A stretch of DNA of 64,000 nucleotides. It comes from Marasmius tenuissimus (taxonomy: Eukaryota; Basidiomycota; Agaricomycetes; Agaricales; Marasmiaceae). The notes beneath the pieces are model-generated. The model was not told the DNA's origin. It did no database searches and saw only the letters and a program-made list of their open reading frames with translations. The stretch is from assembly GCA_029532415.1 (NCBI GenBank), contig JAQOTA010000026.1, forward strand, positions 124,001-188,000, written 5' to 3'. This document shows, piece by piece, positions 43,501-56,766 of the stretch; within the stretch, counting starts at the first letter, position 1; the number at the start of each line of letters is the position of its first letter. Made by a program: the position numbers and the translations under genes.

Positions 43501-45717
43501 ACTGCTCTGTTTGATGAAAATTTGTTCCCAAAGTGTTCTGATAAGAAACCGTGTGGCTTTACCCCGGTGGGTGAAATCCCTGAAATACCGCCGGTATTGG
43601 GTGAAAATCCCAACTTCTCTTCGGATAGTGATGATGATTCGTCTGATGACGATCTTTATCCTCCCAAAAACCTTCCAAAGCAATCGGAATCTCCTCATGA
43701 CGATGATGGAGATGGTCCTGTACCTCAGGGTGAACGTCAACATCCTGGTCCTGATCCTCCGTTCCAGCCTCCTAGGCCACCTACACCAGTGGGTGGACAA
43801 GAGCAGACTCCGCCGCCAAGGCGTTCAGGCAGGAAACGGACGGGTACTAAGCAACCTGATAACGTATTTGGTGAACAACGAGACCCAAATAATCCCTCGC
43901 GCATTGTGCGTGATATGGAGAAAAATTCTACATGGAGAGATGCCACGGGTGATAGAGAACCCATGGATCCACCTACTACTTGTAGGAGAGGCAGACCTAG
44001 AAAGGTTCCTGGGACTAATCGTGCCAGTCTGTCTACCATGTGTAACTCCAGGGGGAGTCAGCCCGATAGCTTAGTGCAACAATTATCCCAGGAAGGGGGA
44101 GTAGGTTTCGTGATTTATCTGTTAAATCGGGCAGTTCCCGTTCACGATGACCTCACCGATATGTCTAACGTTCGAGAGTGGACTCTCCGTGACATACTGA
44201 AGCTGCCTGCTGAGCAGCAGAGAGAATGGAAGGCCGCTTGCCGCGATGAACTAGAGGCTCTTCGCAAGCGCAAGGTCTTCGAATTGGTTGACCTACCTAA
44301 AGGTCGCAAGGCTGTCAAAAACAGATGGGTGTTTGACGTTAAGTCAGACAGTCGAAAGAAAGCTCGACTTGTTGCCAAGGGTTTCTCTCAGGTCGAAGGT
44401 GTTGACTTTGATGAGATCTTCTCACCAGTTGTGCGGTTTGAAACTGTACAGATGATGCTCGCATTAGCAGCTCTCAAAAACTGGCACATTCAGGCATTGG
44501 ATGTGAAGAACGCCTTTCTTTATGGCGAACTTAAAGAAGAGATCTATATGGATCAACCTGAAGGTTTCAAGGTTAAGGGTCAGGAAGGCAAAGTCTATCG
44601 CCTTCGCCGTGCATTATATGGACTGAAGCAAGCTGCTCTTGAGTGGTGGCGTGCTCTCAGCTCATCCATGGAAGTAATGGGCTTCAAACGCTTAACTTCT
44701 GATGCAGGTCTCTTCATTTGTAAAGATCGTAAGACTGGTGAAGAATGTATCGCTTTGATCTATGTCGACGATGCATTATTCCTTGGACCCAACAAAGCCT
44801 TTGTCGAAAAGAAGAAAGCCGAGTTTATGGCTCGTTGGGAATGCCGTGATCCTGGAGAAGTCAAAGAGTTCTTGCGCATGTGTATTCGTCGCAAAGGCCG
44901 TAAAATCCTTCTTGACCAGACCGAATACTTGAAAAAGGTCTTGAAGAGATTTGGCATGCAGAATGCAAAAGCAGCAGATACTCCTCTTCCTGCCGGCTAT
45001 ATTCCACAACCCAACGAAGGTCCTGTTGATCCCGAACGTCGCACTCGATATCAATCAGTGATTGGATCGCTTCTGTATATCATGCTTGGCACTCGTCCAG
45101 ATATTGCCTACGCTGTTACAAAGCTTTCTCAATTCTCTGCTAATCCATCGGAGGATCACCTGAAGAAGGCACTTTATATTTGCCGCTATCTTGCAGGAAC
45201 TCCAGACTATGCACTGGTCTATGATGGAGCCTCTGACGGAGGTTTATTAGCATTCACTGATTCTGATTGGGCTGCTGATCCTATCAAGCGTCGGTCGATC
45301 ACAGGCTATTTCTTCAAATTGGCAGGTGGCATCTTCTGTTGGCAATCACGCGCCCAGAAGACTGTTGCGCTTTCATCCACTGAAGCTGAATACATGGCGC
45401 TATCCGACTGTAGTCGTCAGGCTGTGTGGATTCGACAGTTACTCTCTAAACTTGGGATTGATATGACTCCCGTTCCCATATGTGGAGATAATCAAGGCTC
45501 GATTTTTATCGCTTCTAACCCAGTTCAAGAACGTCGCACCAAACACATTGATATTCGCTATCATTACATTCGCGAATGTGTTTCAGACCGCAAGGTCGAT
45601 CTTTTCTTTATTGACGGTGCCTACAATCCTGCGGACATGTTTACCAAGAATTTGGGTCATGTCAAGTTCTCTGCTTTTAGAGAACATCTTGGACTTGAAT
45701 TTTATTCATCCGAATAG
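40516..45717 (+). CDS. Copia Gag-Pol polyprotein
   Basis: Single frame of 1,733 codons from ATG at 40516 (MAPVMSTLIPTVEVFSGVNW). Gag region with a basic stretch (KKKNNRRGRKKK) instead of a clear CCHC knuckle. Protease with WIVDSGASSHF. Pre-integrase zinc motif HRRFGH...CRGCAEGKM. Integrase core with Asp in HSDL, Asp in SDGGGEY and Glu in NGRAERFNRT. Reverse transcriptase with ALDVKNAFLYGEL, YGLKQA and the catalytic YVDDALF. RNase H with FTDSDWA, SSTEAEYMAL and KHIDIRYHYIRE. Gene order protease-integrase-RT-RNase H defines Ty1/copia. No stop or frameshift, so it is potentially active. It replicates through RNA in virus-like particles. Confidence 0.96.
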   Translation: MAPVMSTLIPTVEVFSGVNWRKWSKGLGTYAMINEFYDHYTNNDPEPDAPDKPTEPTEPKATTRTITVAATTTTEATTRTETVSPTDAQMQQYARDLEQYANALERYEKEVIRYEKDSRRWKKYEFKAMGALRATTTIAVQSIIEDDDTAWGAWEKIKARYGQQTSVSVWADFKSVMEFRLSGGNPVPEIAKLELLFGQLTEAQIDLPTLVRAMLLLSIIPQSWANAREFATNGNSPAELTFEVAHDTVINHYESHKPAPLVSRISSVKKKDKDPKFNQQSNPPSSTSNNNNQSKNDNDQKKKNNRRGRKKKGDSQDNKGDSSHKGHSHIASLSHLSISSPPIVPDTPSVVHPADRSRDPLHMQCFSGATSGGTVFENAQAARSLADRLGVPKYAHVLEPMEQGYAAASSSSLKHRIDGPFSTAPPAKRAKSVEKVYDLYDSFYEDSDSEREDRIALNAVNDSLRTEIASGSAMDVDSEIADAAGFSDNVEYDSVSIGSEESDDDRQVPYLSLSSNTDTNLQFAALLAASKRSSSDIVSRMKFAQYIGDHFATCANCKGKKATGNSQEWIVDSGASSHFTYDLEDFAEYEPMNNGPQLNTAQKDNPIQIKGKGTVFIFHSVEGSDGRMEERITRLYPVYYVPLLSIRLLSLGEFLQGGLQVRGSSSKLAFYQKGRRQSLVSYPLMPGQTIYWVSSQKASARSLMAKSTMDKVDYKVLHRRFGHCSDKALDKARKHTKNFPEFDRKPKKTRLCRGCAEGKMHSRSFPDSTTRALKPFEKIHSDLKQFPTESYHKYKWFMSFVDDCTSHGWTMLMRRKSDSVKMLRDFIAMVKVQFGVDIKEWMSDGGGEYKLDAFDDVLKEHGIKILTSIPYTPEQNGRAERFNRTIVEKAQALRFDACLPPSWWEFCVLHAVALHNQTPSQRLRWLTPHEKLHGSAPDVSDLRVFGCAVYAFIPEKRRVNKLSPRSELMTFIGFQEGMKGYVFMKMSNNSIFKSATALFDENLFPKCSDKKPCGFTPVGEIPEIPPVLGENPNFSSDSDDDSSDDDLYPPKNLPKQSESPHDDDGDGPVPQGERQHPGPDPPFQPPRPPTPVGGQEQTPPPRRSGRKRTGTKQPDNVFGEQRDPNNPSRIVRDMEKNSTWRDATGDREPMDPPTTCRRGRPRKVPGTNRASLSTMCNSRGSQPDSLVQQLSQEGGVGFVIYLLNRAVPVHDDLTDMSNVREWTLRDILKLPAEQQREWKAACRDELEALRKRKVFELVDLPKGRKAVKNRWVFDVKSDSRKKARLVAKGFSQVEGVDFDEIFSPVVRFETVQMMLALAALKNWHIQALDVKNAFLYGELKEEIYMDQPEGFKVKGQEGKVYRLRRALYGLKQAALEWWRALSSSMEVMGFKRLTSDAGLFICKDRKTGEECIALIYVDDALFLGPNKAFVEKKKAEFMARWECRDPGEVKEFLRMCIRRKGRKILLDQTEYLKKVLKRFGMQNAKAADTPLPAGYIPQPNEGPVDPERRTRYQSVIGSLLYIMLGTRPDIAYAVTKLSQFSANPSEDHLKKALYICRYLAGTPDYALVYDGASDGGLLAFTDSDWAADPIKRRSITGYFFKLAGGIFCWQSRAQKTVALSSTEAEYMALSDCSRQAVWIRQLLSKLGIDMTPVPICGDNQGSIFIASNPVQERRTKHIDIRYHYIRECVSDRKVDLFFIDGAYNPADMFTKNLGHVKFSAFREHLGLEFYSSE

Positions 45718-45747
45718 ACGCTTCGTGCTCTCCTTGTGCTGCACTTA

Positions 45748-45758
45748 GCGAGGGGGAG
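45748..45758 (+). other. Polypurine tract of the copia element
   Basis: GCGAGGGGGAG sits directly before the 3' LTR, the usual primer position for plus-strand DNA synthesis. Confidence 0.8.
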
Positions 45759-46016
45759 TGTTGAATCCGGACTACCGGATATATGGACCGTTGTATCGGG
45801 CCGCATATATGCTTCAATCGTTTTACTATGATCTATGCTATTCCTAGTCACTCCTGTTATAGAAGATACAGCCACCTCTGTATAGTATATAAGTAGCTCT
45901 GTATCTACATGCAATACTAGTACTTTTACTACTCTCGTTGCTGCCTCTAAGCCTATCTCCAGGTGAGCTAGTCTGTCCCATGCTGCCACTGCGTGGGCAG
46001 GACCTCTGCCTCAACA
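45759..46016 (+). repeat. 3' LTR of the copia element
   Basis: Identical to the 5' LTR except for one T/C difference near its start (ACTACCGG versus ACTACTGG). Confidence 0.96.
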
Positions 46017-46021
46017 GCACA
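46017..46021. repeat. Copia target-site duplication, right (GCACA)
   Basis: Matches 39925-39929. Confidence 0.92.
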
Positions 46022-49000
46022 GGTCACTTCTAATGACTTCTGGCACTGGCAAGGACTGATGTCTTGCTCCATCTCTTCGGGTGCACCTCCTGGGTGCTGT
46101 GGTTGCTCACCCCGCTCTCCCAAGCCTGAGCATTCGTTGAGACCATGTACCTCACTCCAGACAGGAGTAGGGTACTCTTGGTCTCTTATCAGTGTTTCAA
46201 GATCACAACGGGGATCTGGAACCCAATAACGACCTACTTGAAACCTTCCGGTAGAAAGGGATAGCACCATTGAGAGGTCGTGCAACCGGGAGAGTTCCAT
46301 TGCTTCAGGGGAGAAGGTGTAACTCCCATGATGGCAACCGTCTGGACTGTGTAGGGAAAACATCAACCGATAGTCAGGAGACACCTCTTTCTCTTCTTCA
46401 CGACGACCAGACGGTGCACAATTGACCGAGGTTTCGACTACCCCAGAACTCCCTCCAGGTAGCTGAGACCTCTCGGTCTCGTGGTATGTGCTAACATGTC
46501 TTTCCAGAGCATTCAAATCAGAATGGGACCTTTCCACAAAAGCAAAGACGACTTCAGTAGGAATGACTAGACACGTTGGAATAAACTCGACTGTGAGTTC
46601 CCTGAATATGAATTGTTCGGTCTCCTCGATGTGGATCTGGACTTTGTAGGAACCCGGCACAACCTCCGGAAAGTCCTCAAATATACGAGGATTCCACTCG
46701 TGGTGTAGGTTCGGTGTTGCAAACCGTGACCTTACGGTGCAAACTTTGTCTAGGCAGTTTGACTTACACCAGGGATGTCGAAACAGGGTGGCTGTAAGAG
46801 TTTGGCAGCCAAAGGCTGGAGCCTTTGCTGTGAGAATAGGAACAATTCTCCCGTGGTAAGGAATATGAATCATAGCCACGATGACCGCTTCCTGCTGCAG
46901 GACCACGTCATAGCCTTGAGGCCCATACAATGGTACCATGGAGTGCCCCTGAAGGTCAAACTGCTTTCCGTTATATTCTTGTAGTTGTAGTCCAACCTGG
47001 TAGTGTGCTCGTCGAAGTTGGGAGGCAGCTTCCCTCCACCTCCGGCGATTACGGGCAATCGCGCAGTCAATCTTCTTCGAGTCACTTCGTCCCACGTAGT
47101 TATCACACCTGTCGAGCATGACAAATGTAAGACCTGGTTGTTTTTCCAGCAACACTAGGAGTTTGGAAGCATCTTCGGGGGTGAATTGAAGATTGCTGAG
47201 AACTATGGTTGTGAGTGACAATAGTGGCGTGGAGGAGGAGCAGAGGATCGAAAATATCCCTGTCCATGCAAGGTGTCCGGAGAGGGCGAGGACTTTGATT
47301 GAGTGGATTTGTGCCATAAAAGCCTTCACGCCACTTTCTATGAGAGGCGAGGTGATGAATGTATAGGGGGGAGAGAACTCGGGAGATCCAGGGCCTTGCG
47401 GATCCACATGGCCAAAATATGGAAGTGGTATTATCGATAAGAGGCGTTGGATGGAGAGCCTGACAACGTTCATTAGGCCGTGGTATGAGCTCTGGTCGAT
47501 CTTGAAAAATGGGAGGAGGAAGTTACGGAGGTGGATCGCGGCGGCAAAAGGCTTTCGTCCAAATAGCTCGGAAACATGAGGAGTGCGGCCATGTTGAAAA
47601 ATGTTGATTATGATACGTTCCCAGTGTTTCAGCACAGGACTGTCCGCAGGAAGCAACCTCAGTGAGCGTATCTCGCTTGACAAGGTATCCCAAGTCTCAC
47701 AATAACACTGAAGGATAGGATCACCTAGTGACCACATTGCACACCTCTCAAGTACAGCTGACTTCTCTGATGTCGGCCGCTCTTCCATCTTCTGAATCCA
47801 TTGCAACCCAAGCTGGTGGGAAAAAGCGCTGGAAAGGCCTGCGCGCCTCACAAAACGCTGCTCCATAATGCAGAGGTAGGTCTCCATCACAGCGCTGTCA
47901 AAAATCAGCGCATATTCACTGTATGCGTGAGCATCTCGCGCCGAGTCGACGTTCGGTAACTTAAGTCCAAGTGCTTTGTTTCCCCTTTGAAGGCAGTAAT
48001 CACCCTTCAAATCGCACATTTGGCCTATTCGCATGTACTCCGTATGCAGATGTGATAAGGGAGCAGGAGTCTCCGCGAGGGTCGGAACAAGACTGGGAAA
48101 GGTCAATGACCAAGACAGATGGAGGTCAGATCTCGACTCTGGTGGGGCAACCAGTCGACAAAAAAGATTGTTGGAGTAGTCAACCACGAGACTTATTGCT
48201 TTGCTGTCTAAAAAACCTGTGCTCGTGCCCTCAAACTTCTCGTCAAAAGCGACCTCAAGGGAGCGAGTGCCAGCGAGTTGGCGGGTGCGAGAGGTAAAGG
48301 CACTGTGCCAGGTCTTGCCACCCCCGAGGAGGAAGGATAGCGAGTCCCACCCAGCAGCGTGTGGAACGACAGTTGCACAAAGAAGCCTTTGTGAAGTCTT
48401 GTGCGAAAACTCTGCCAGTATTGCATAATAGATCGAAGAACCGTCCACTTCGATTCGTCCCAGCGGTCCAACATATGGAGTGGCAGTAGCAAGGAAATCC
48501 TCAACATTATGTGCAACAAAGGAATCCCTCCACTGCATATCCTGACTCTTGAAATGTTCCTGACTCTTTTCAGTCAGCGTTCGTAGATGATGCAGGGAGG
48601 TGATGAAGGGAAACATGTAAGTTGGAGCTGAACGTTGCTGACCCTGTGCTGCGGGACTCGACTCCTGGTCGGCATGATCATCGAGACCAAGACCAAGACC
48701 AGTAGGATCCCCGGCTCCCGCACCTGTGCAATCTGGCGGCGAATCAGTGAGCAGTGCAAGCCACAGTGTCAATCCTGTGTCCTGTTCATCCCAAGACGGA
48801 TTACAGCCCCATAGGACGAGACGTATAACAGAAAGAATCGCTTCCACTCCGAACCAGATGTAGGGTCCGTTCTTTGCACTCGTTTGGCTGACGAGGTTGA
48901 AGCAGCCCACATAACCAGCCACTATCATCCCCATCCCTACTGCCAATAGAACCTGTAACATGACCATCGTAAGGTCTACTGACAGCGGTGTTGGAATACT

Positions 49001-49845
49001 CTCTTCGTATTCTTGTGGCTGCATCTCAGGTACCAATCCTTTCTCGAGGTCGGAAGTACTTCGCATGGAGGACTCCAGTGCGAGAGTCATCAAACGCAAT
49101 TCCAAAAGCACATCCTGTTCCTGGACAGACTCTTCGATGGAGAGGGGATGTCGATATCTTGCCTTCATAAGGAGAAGACTGGACGAGGTGATCTGGTGTA
49201 TTCGAAGCTGCAAGGCGAACTGCACACATACAACACACAAAAAGGAGCCAAAGGATCGGAGTGCGGGGAAAACCCATGCGAGAGCATTTCGCTGGTCATG
49301 AACGGCAAGGTATATGTAGGGTATGAGGGCAAACGTCGACCCGAGTGCTGATGTCAGGACGAGGCACAGATTCCAGGATAGATTCAGGCGCTGGGAGACA
49401 TTGATTAGGCGGTGAAGGAAACCATGGCTAAAATACACACCAAAAGCCCGGTACCCACTTCTCTGGCCTTCTTCCACCCAAACCATTCTATGCCCGATAT
49501 CATCTCCGGGTTATCGATGTGTTGCTCCTTCATCAGGCACTCCAGTTGAACTTCCGCACCATATCGCTTCGTTCCCGGTGTAAGGGTGACCATAGACGCT
49601 ACTGATCCTGTCGTAGCAAAGCCAGCGTCATGCAGTGTTGTCGCAAGGAAAGTCGTAGACGCTGTCTTCACGACTCTGAGGCTACCAAAAATCGAGAGGG
49701 GAGTTGCTGCCGCGTAGAGGTAGCCTTTCTGCAGTGCCTCCCCCACGTGTCGTTCACATTGCTCTGTACCCAGCAAAGGAAGAAGTGCGGCAATATCCTG
49801 AATCCCGCTGGATATAGTGTTGCCGAAGTTTTGGGCCTGCACCAT

Positions 49846-51168
49846 CTCCCAACCTAATTTCACGGGTCAGGATGGCAATATCAGGGAGAGTTGGCGAACA
49901 CACCTTGGGGGGAGCAAAACCGGGGGTTTGTGGAGGCATTGGACTAGGACTGTTCCATTTACATAGTAGGTTGGCGGATCCATATCATGACACAATCCGA
50001 GCTGTCGTGGTGTTTTGCACCCGGAAGCCTCGCAACACATCGCACGCGATCGAGCTTCATATCTCACGCCGTCCTGCCAATATAAGAAATGCCCTGAGAC
50101 CCCACCACTCTGTATTTCTGCCCGATGTACTCGAAGTGAACAAGACTGTTCATCTTTGACAAGGCCGGGGTAACGTTTCATAGGGTTACCTGTTTGGAGA
50201 CAAAGATCAGTCTATGTTCCCTTTTTAGAGAAGGAGAACAAGAACCCACAATGCCATGTTCAGCTTGGACAAGTACAATGTGGACCCTTATTCGAGCTCC
50301 ATATGAATAAAGTGGACTCGATTCGTTAGTCCCTCACAACAGGCATGTCGTTAGAAGTCCCTGGTTGGCAGTGGGTCCTGGCAGCAGGTACTCAGGACGA
50401 GTTCCTTTGAGTATCCCGGGAAAATACATTAGAGCGTCCTGTATAGGCTCGTTATAAGCCTTCAGATAATATGATCTGCAAGGATTCTGCGCACCCAGAA
50501 CGCATTCGAGACGTGAATAAGAAACCCGCAGCTATTCGTGATCGTTGAGTTCGGACAAGAGGAGCCGCCGATTGGGATCTGGGACATGGGCATGGTCGCG
50601 TGGCCTGGCGTGTGAATATGATATCCGCCCTTCTGCTGACAGCGGCGCAGCGCCACGTCGCCATTTTCTGTTGAGTTCCATCCCCTCGTCATGTCGTCCC
50701 ATATCCTTCGCTATGTTTTGTTTTTGTTTTCCCTACGTTTACAAGTAATAAAGACAGAATTTTTACAACAATGATCATACCGGCTTGATCTCCTATGTTC
50801 AAGATAGTCATTGTTGTAGGTGGAATCCAAAAAAGGCTCATTTGACGATTGGTGTGGGCTAGAAACAGACGTAGAGTCTCCAAGAAATTCAGGGTTCCAT
50901 GATGTTTGCAGTGTGAATAGTATAATCCATGCCTCCCTGTTTCGTATTTCAATTGTCTCCTGCTCGTCCATTTCAATAGCTCTGCTGACCAATTGCAAGC
51001 GGAGTGATGGGCATCAGAAGACTACTGCGAGCATTGTACTAGCTTGGGTGACCCTGGCACCCGACTCACGACCTTATAAAGATCGCCGGAGCAGGTTTTG
51101 AGACCTTACTCCCAAGAATCTAATTGCTTTCTTATTCTTTTGCTTCTTGAATCTTGAACAGGCGCGCT
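49846..51168. other. Intergenic region
   Basis: 5' flank of membrane-protein copy B on the left, and promoter region of the FAD monooxygenase on the right. Short open frames on both strands have no support. A further 5' exon of copy B near 49900-49950 is possible but did not join in phase. Confidence 0.4.
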
Positions 51169-53284
<2,116 letters not shown>

Positions 53285-53784
53285 AGTCCATGCGAGCGTG
53301 TGAACTTTTGAGAACTTGATTCTATACCACCATCATGTGCGTGCATCAGCCTGCCAGCCGCACGAACGCTTTCTAGACCGTTATCCTATCCCCGCATCCC
53401 AACTCCATTCCTTTCAGGGCCAAAAAATAGAATCGATCTTCACGGAATCGGAGTCATGCATGAGCGGTGCCGGTGGAGGGACCGAAAAATGCATGCACCT
53501 ACCCTCATATGAATCAGCGACGCTCGGTCACAAAGGCATCTCCAAGTAGAATCACGACTGTCGCTCATCACTGCAAAACTCCACCTAAAGAGACGCTGTC
53601 AAATGTGGTCAGTTTCGCAACGGGCTCCACCTTTACATCCCCGCAGGCAGCCTGTACGATTAAGGTCAACACGGAAATCATCGCAAACTGGTCGTTCTGA
53701 AGCTGTGAAGGCCCCAAACCAGGATGTGTATAAAGCACAACAATAACTGCCGATGACAACCATAAATCCCATTCAACTTCACTC
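53285..53784. other. Intergenic region and hydrolase promoter
   Basis: TATAAAG at 53729-53735 lies 50 bp before the hydrolase start and is its probable TATA box. Nothing else recognised. Confidence 0.5.
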
Positions 53785-56063
53785 ATGAATCGCATACGTC
53801 GTTGGAAGAGCCTGCCTTTACTCGGGGCATGCCTGTCTCTCTCTCCCGCCGTGTTCGCGAGCTGTGGCTCTTTGCCAGTTTTGACTGCTCGCGATGACAG
53901 TGCCGGTCAAGTATGGAACGAAACTTCCTGGGTCACAGTAAGCATCTGAAGCACATTTTTTGACATACTGATTGGGCCGTCTAACGTTTAATCTGGCAGC
54001 TGCAACCTACGAAGGACTTGCAATGGGTGGAATGCTATCCCGGAGGGTTTCAATGCACTCGACTTCAAGTAAGATGATAAGATCTAATGCCGCTACATCC
54101 GGGATCACCCTCACACGCTCTCATCTGTAGCTACCTCTGAACTACAGTGACCCGGAGGGTGGATCAGCTGATATCGCCCTCATACGCCTGTGTGCGAATG
54201 TGTCTACAGATAGCGAAGAGTATCGAGGACCCATGCTCTTCAATCCGGGAGGTCCAGGCGGCAGTGGTGTCGACCAGATTTTGACCGAAGGTGCCCAGTT
54301 CCAGGCCATTTTCCCCCAATTTGACATAGTCGGGTTCGACCCTCGTGGTACGCCATCTCGTTTCATTGATTCCGCATCCCTTTATCATGTCAATCATCAA
54401 TCTAGGCGTGCAACGTTCGACACCGCAAATTTCTTTCTACGAGAGCTCGGCGGAACGCTATGCAGGGCCAGTACTTGCGACAGAACTCAATCATTCATCA
54501 TGGCCAGTCGAACTTTTTTGGGCTCAAACGAAAGTCATGGGAGCTCTTGCCTACGAGAGAAACGGCGATGTGCTTCGGTATATGAATACAGAGAATGTTG
54601 CGAGAGATATGCTCGCCATCACAGAAGCGCACGGCAGAGAGAAGCTTCAGTACTGTGGGGTTTCGTGAGTATCATGATCCTGATCCTAGAAGTCGGTCGT
54701 TGACTTGCGACCAGTTATGGATCTGTTCTCGGTGCTACGTTTGCTGCTCTGTTCTCGGTCGGTGCGGCTCATGATCGTCGAGAGAATCACGATGTATTAA
54801 TGCAAACCTCAGGACAAAGTAGAACGTCTCCTCATCGACGGGGTTCCTGACGTTCAAGATGACTATTATACCGGTACTGTCAAACTTTCGAGCTCACTAT
54901 TTTTGACCTAAACTCATACAAACCCCATCCCGAACGCAGCGAAATGGTTGACAAGTCTTCTCGACGCCGACAAAACTTTGGAATGGTTCTTCAAGAGCTG
55001 CCACGAGGCCGGGGCGGAGTCCTGCCCCTTCTATGAACCTTCGGTCGAAGAGATGGGAAGCAAGCTCAACAACTTATACGACTCTGTTATCAAGGCACCT
55101 GTGGTAGTCCAAAAAGACGCAGGCTCGTACAGTGTAGTTGATTACGCTCGCCTGCGGAGTATAATCCTGCGAGGCCTGTACTTCCCATTCTCCTTTTGGC
55201 CTAGGTTGGCAGTAGGACTCGCAGACCTCGAAAAAGGGAACGGGACGGTGATTGATGCCATATTGCCCGATGGCACCTTGGAGTGCGACTGCGACCCGAC
55301 TGATAACGGATTTGAGCTATACCCCGAGAATCGGATGGCGTACATTTGCAATGATGGGGATTTCGTGCCTCCTGACGTAGAAGAAGCCCAGCGCCACTAT
55401 GAGCAAAGTGCTGAATTGTCGTCGTTTGGAAGCTTTTGGTCGAGGTGGTATATTGCTTGCAAGTAGGTTTTGACGATTTTCCTTCTCAGGCTATCAGCTT
55501 TGACCAACTGTCTTGTAGCGGATGGTCGCGGTCTATACCAAAAGCTCAATTCAGAGGTACGCCTGCGGTATCGTCCAGAATATTTCGCTCTATTGATTCT
55601 GTGATATCCAGGCCCCATCACCGGGAACACGAGCTTCCCCTTACTCGTCATCGGTAATACCGCGGGTAGGCATGAAGTACATAACCCTCTTCTTCCTTCA
55701 TGACTAACTTCGACTATCAAAAGATCCGGTTACCCCTCTGTCATCGTGAGTGTCAAATTCTGATGCAGACATTGGGAATTTATTATGAACTGACACCGTA
55801 CAGAGCGCGCAAGGTGTCATCAAACTTCCCTGGATCCGTCCTCCTTCAACGAGATGCTCCTGGGGTAAGAAATCATTATTTCGCTATGCTTGTTATTCGT
55901 ACGCTGACATGCTCAAACCTAGCACCCTGGGTCCATTCTGATGGCTCCTTCCAAGTGCACAATACAAGCTATCGTTGAATACTTTGTTAACGGTACGCTG
56001 CCGGAGGAGGGCACGGTCTGCCCGGTGGATAGATCACCGTTCGATGCTCCGGAGGATGCCTGA
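53785..56063 (+). CDS. Secreted alpha/beta hydrolase of the tripeptidyl aminopeptidase (TAP-like) type
   Basis: Serine hydrolase likely acting outside the cell on peptides or esters. Signal peptide MNRIRRWKSLPLLGACLSLS...VFASCG. In exon order: QWVECYPGGFQCTRLQ, LPLNYSDPEG, PMLFNPGGPGGSG (oxyanion loop), FDIVGFDPRG, the nucleophile elbow YCGVSYGSVLG with Ser, LLIDGVPDVQDDYYT, FFKSCHEAGAESCPFYEP, and the TAP-like C-terminal domain with LLVIGNTADPVTP (catalytic Asp) and LQRDAPGHPGS (His). About ten short introns with good sites were needed to read it. The family ending (CTIQAIVEYFVNGTLPEEGT) is present, stop at 56061. No inactivating change seen, although I did not check every junction. Several exons sit between the two monooxygenase copies; no shared pathway is evident. 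Confidence 0.85.
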
Positions 56064-56282
56064 GGTTGATGTCGAGCGCTTGCATGCCGTAATATTGCCG
56101 GCCGCCTTCCGATATCGATACCTCTTCTAGCACGGAGAACTTTTGTCTGCTTATAACTTATAGCCCCTTCTTCGCTACTCAACTTTACGATACTTCGGGG
56201 AGTACTGACCTTGACGAACCTCGGAGTGACTTTGTGTGCCCGCTGAATTCATCTCTCAGCTTGCCTAAACATCGTTGCGAAC

Positions 56283-56766
56283 TAGGGCTGGGTATTTAAC
56301 CTGGACGGCGATGTTTAAAATACGTTTTTAACTGGTGTCTTTTACCATCCGGGCAAAGCCTTCTATATCTCGGCTTTCTGGGTTCTCGCCGTTGATGACT
56401 TGGTCTGGTCATCTACTTCACACGTTGCCTAGCTAGAGCCGGGACTTGGCGGGGACCCTCGACATCATTGGCATGGGTGAGAAGCGCAGTGGGCTTGGGT
56501 CTTAAGTTGACAATACGCAATGCTGCGCGATGACAAGGGTGACAGAGCTTTGGGTGATCGTCAAAAGTGGTTGTGAGGGCTGCAACAACAAGAACAGATT
56601 AGATTCCAGTGTTCAAATGGCCTGGAAATTGACCAGCGTGGTGGAGGTTACATACAGAAAAATACATGGGCCTCCGGGACCTCTCACGTTTTAAACGTTT
56701 TAAACATGTTAAAAACATGTTTTTTTGGGGGGTGTTTTAAACATCGAGGAAAAATACCCAGCCCTA
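56283..56766. mobile_element. hAT-type MITE, 484 bp
   Basis: Terminal inverted repeats start TAGGGCTGGGTATT (56283-56296; reverse complement at 56753-56766) and continue imperfectly with CGATGTTTAAAA. The flanks carry a perfect 8-bp direct repeat, TTGCGAAC (56275-56282 and 56767-56774). An 8-bp target duplication and a (T/C)AGGGNTGGG terminus are hallmarks of hAT elements. There is no coding capacity, so it depends on a transposase elsewhere. The right half is rich in TTTAAAC and AAACATG repeats. Confidence 0.88.

Larger units (their letters stand above)
39930..46016 (+). mobile_element. Complete Ty1/copia retrotransposon
   Basis: Two 258-bp LTRs (39930-40187 and 45759-46016) differ at a single site by my comparison. 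The element is flanked by GCACA duplications, has a primer site directly after the left LTR, a purine tract before the right one, and one uninterrupted gag-pol frame. It entered the last long exon of membrane-protein copy B on the opposite strand. Everything indicates a very recent insertion. A solo LTR of the same family lies at 7488-7745. Confidence 0.97.
39313..49845 (-). pseudogene. Large membrane-protein family, copy B: split by a copia element, one stop
   Basis: Full-length family member, roughly 1,400 residues once the insertion is ignored. Exon 1 is 49845-49459 (MVQAQNFGNTISSGIQDIAA), intron 49458-49391 (68 nt), and one long exon runs to the copia insertion (39930-46016). Coding resumes in frame at 39929 (the TSD is shared) and continues to a 65-nt intron (39424-39360) and a last exon ending LENAEA, TAA at 39313. 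Four likely membrane segments lie in the N-terminal third (for example VMLQVLLAVGMGMIVAGYVG). A C-terminal module of about 60 residues occurs twice (YRLMFSLHSPDG... and YRFDFGLQCPDG...). TGA at 39564-39566 interrupts the last long exon, with the frame open on both sides. Copy A (10830-13092) is a truncated paralogue. Function unknown; the topology suggests a membrane protein with a large soluble part. Confidence 0.75.

Noticed and set aside
49391..49486. Apparent frameshift between two long frames of copy B
   Set aside because: A 68-nt GTGGGT...CAG intron with a CTAAT branch site resolves it, and copy A has the matching 66-nt intron.
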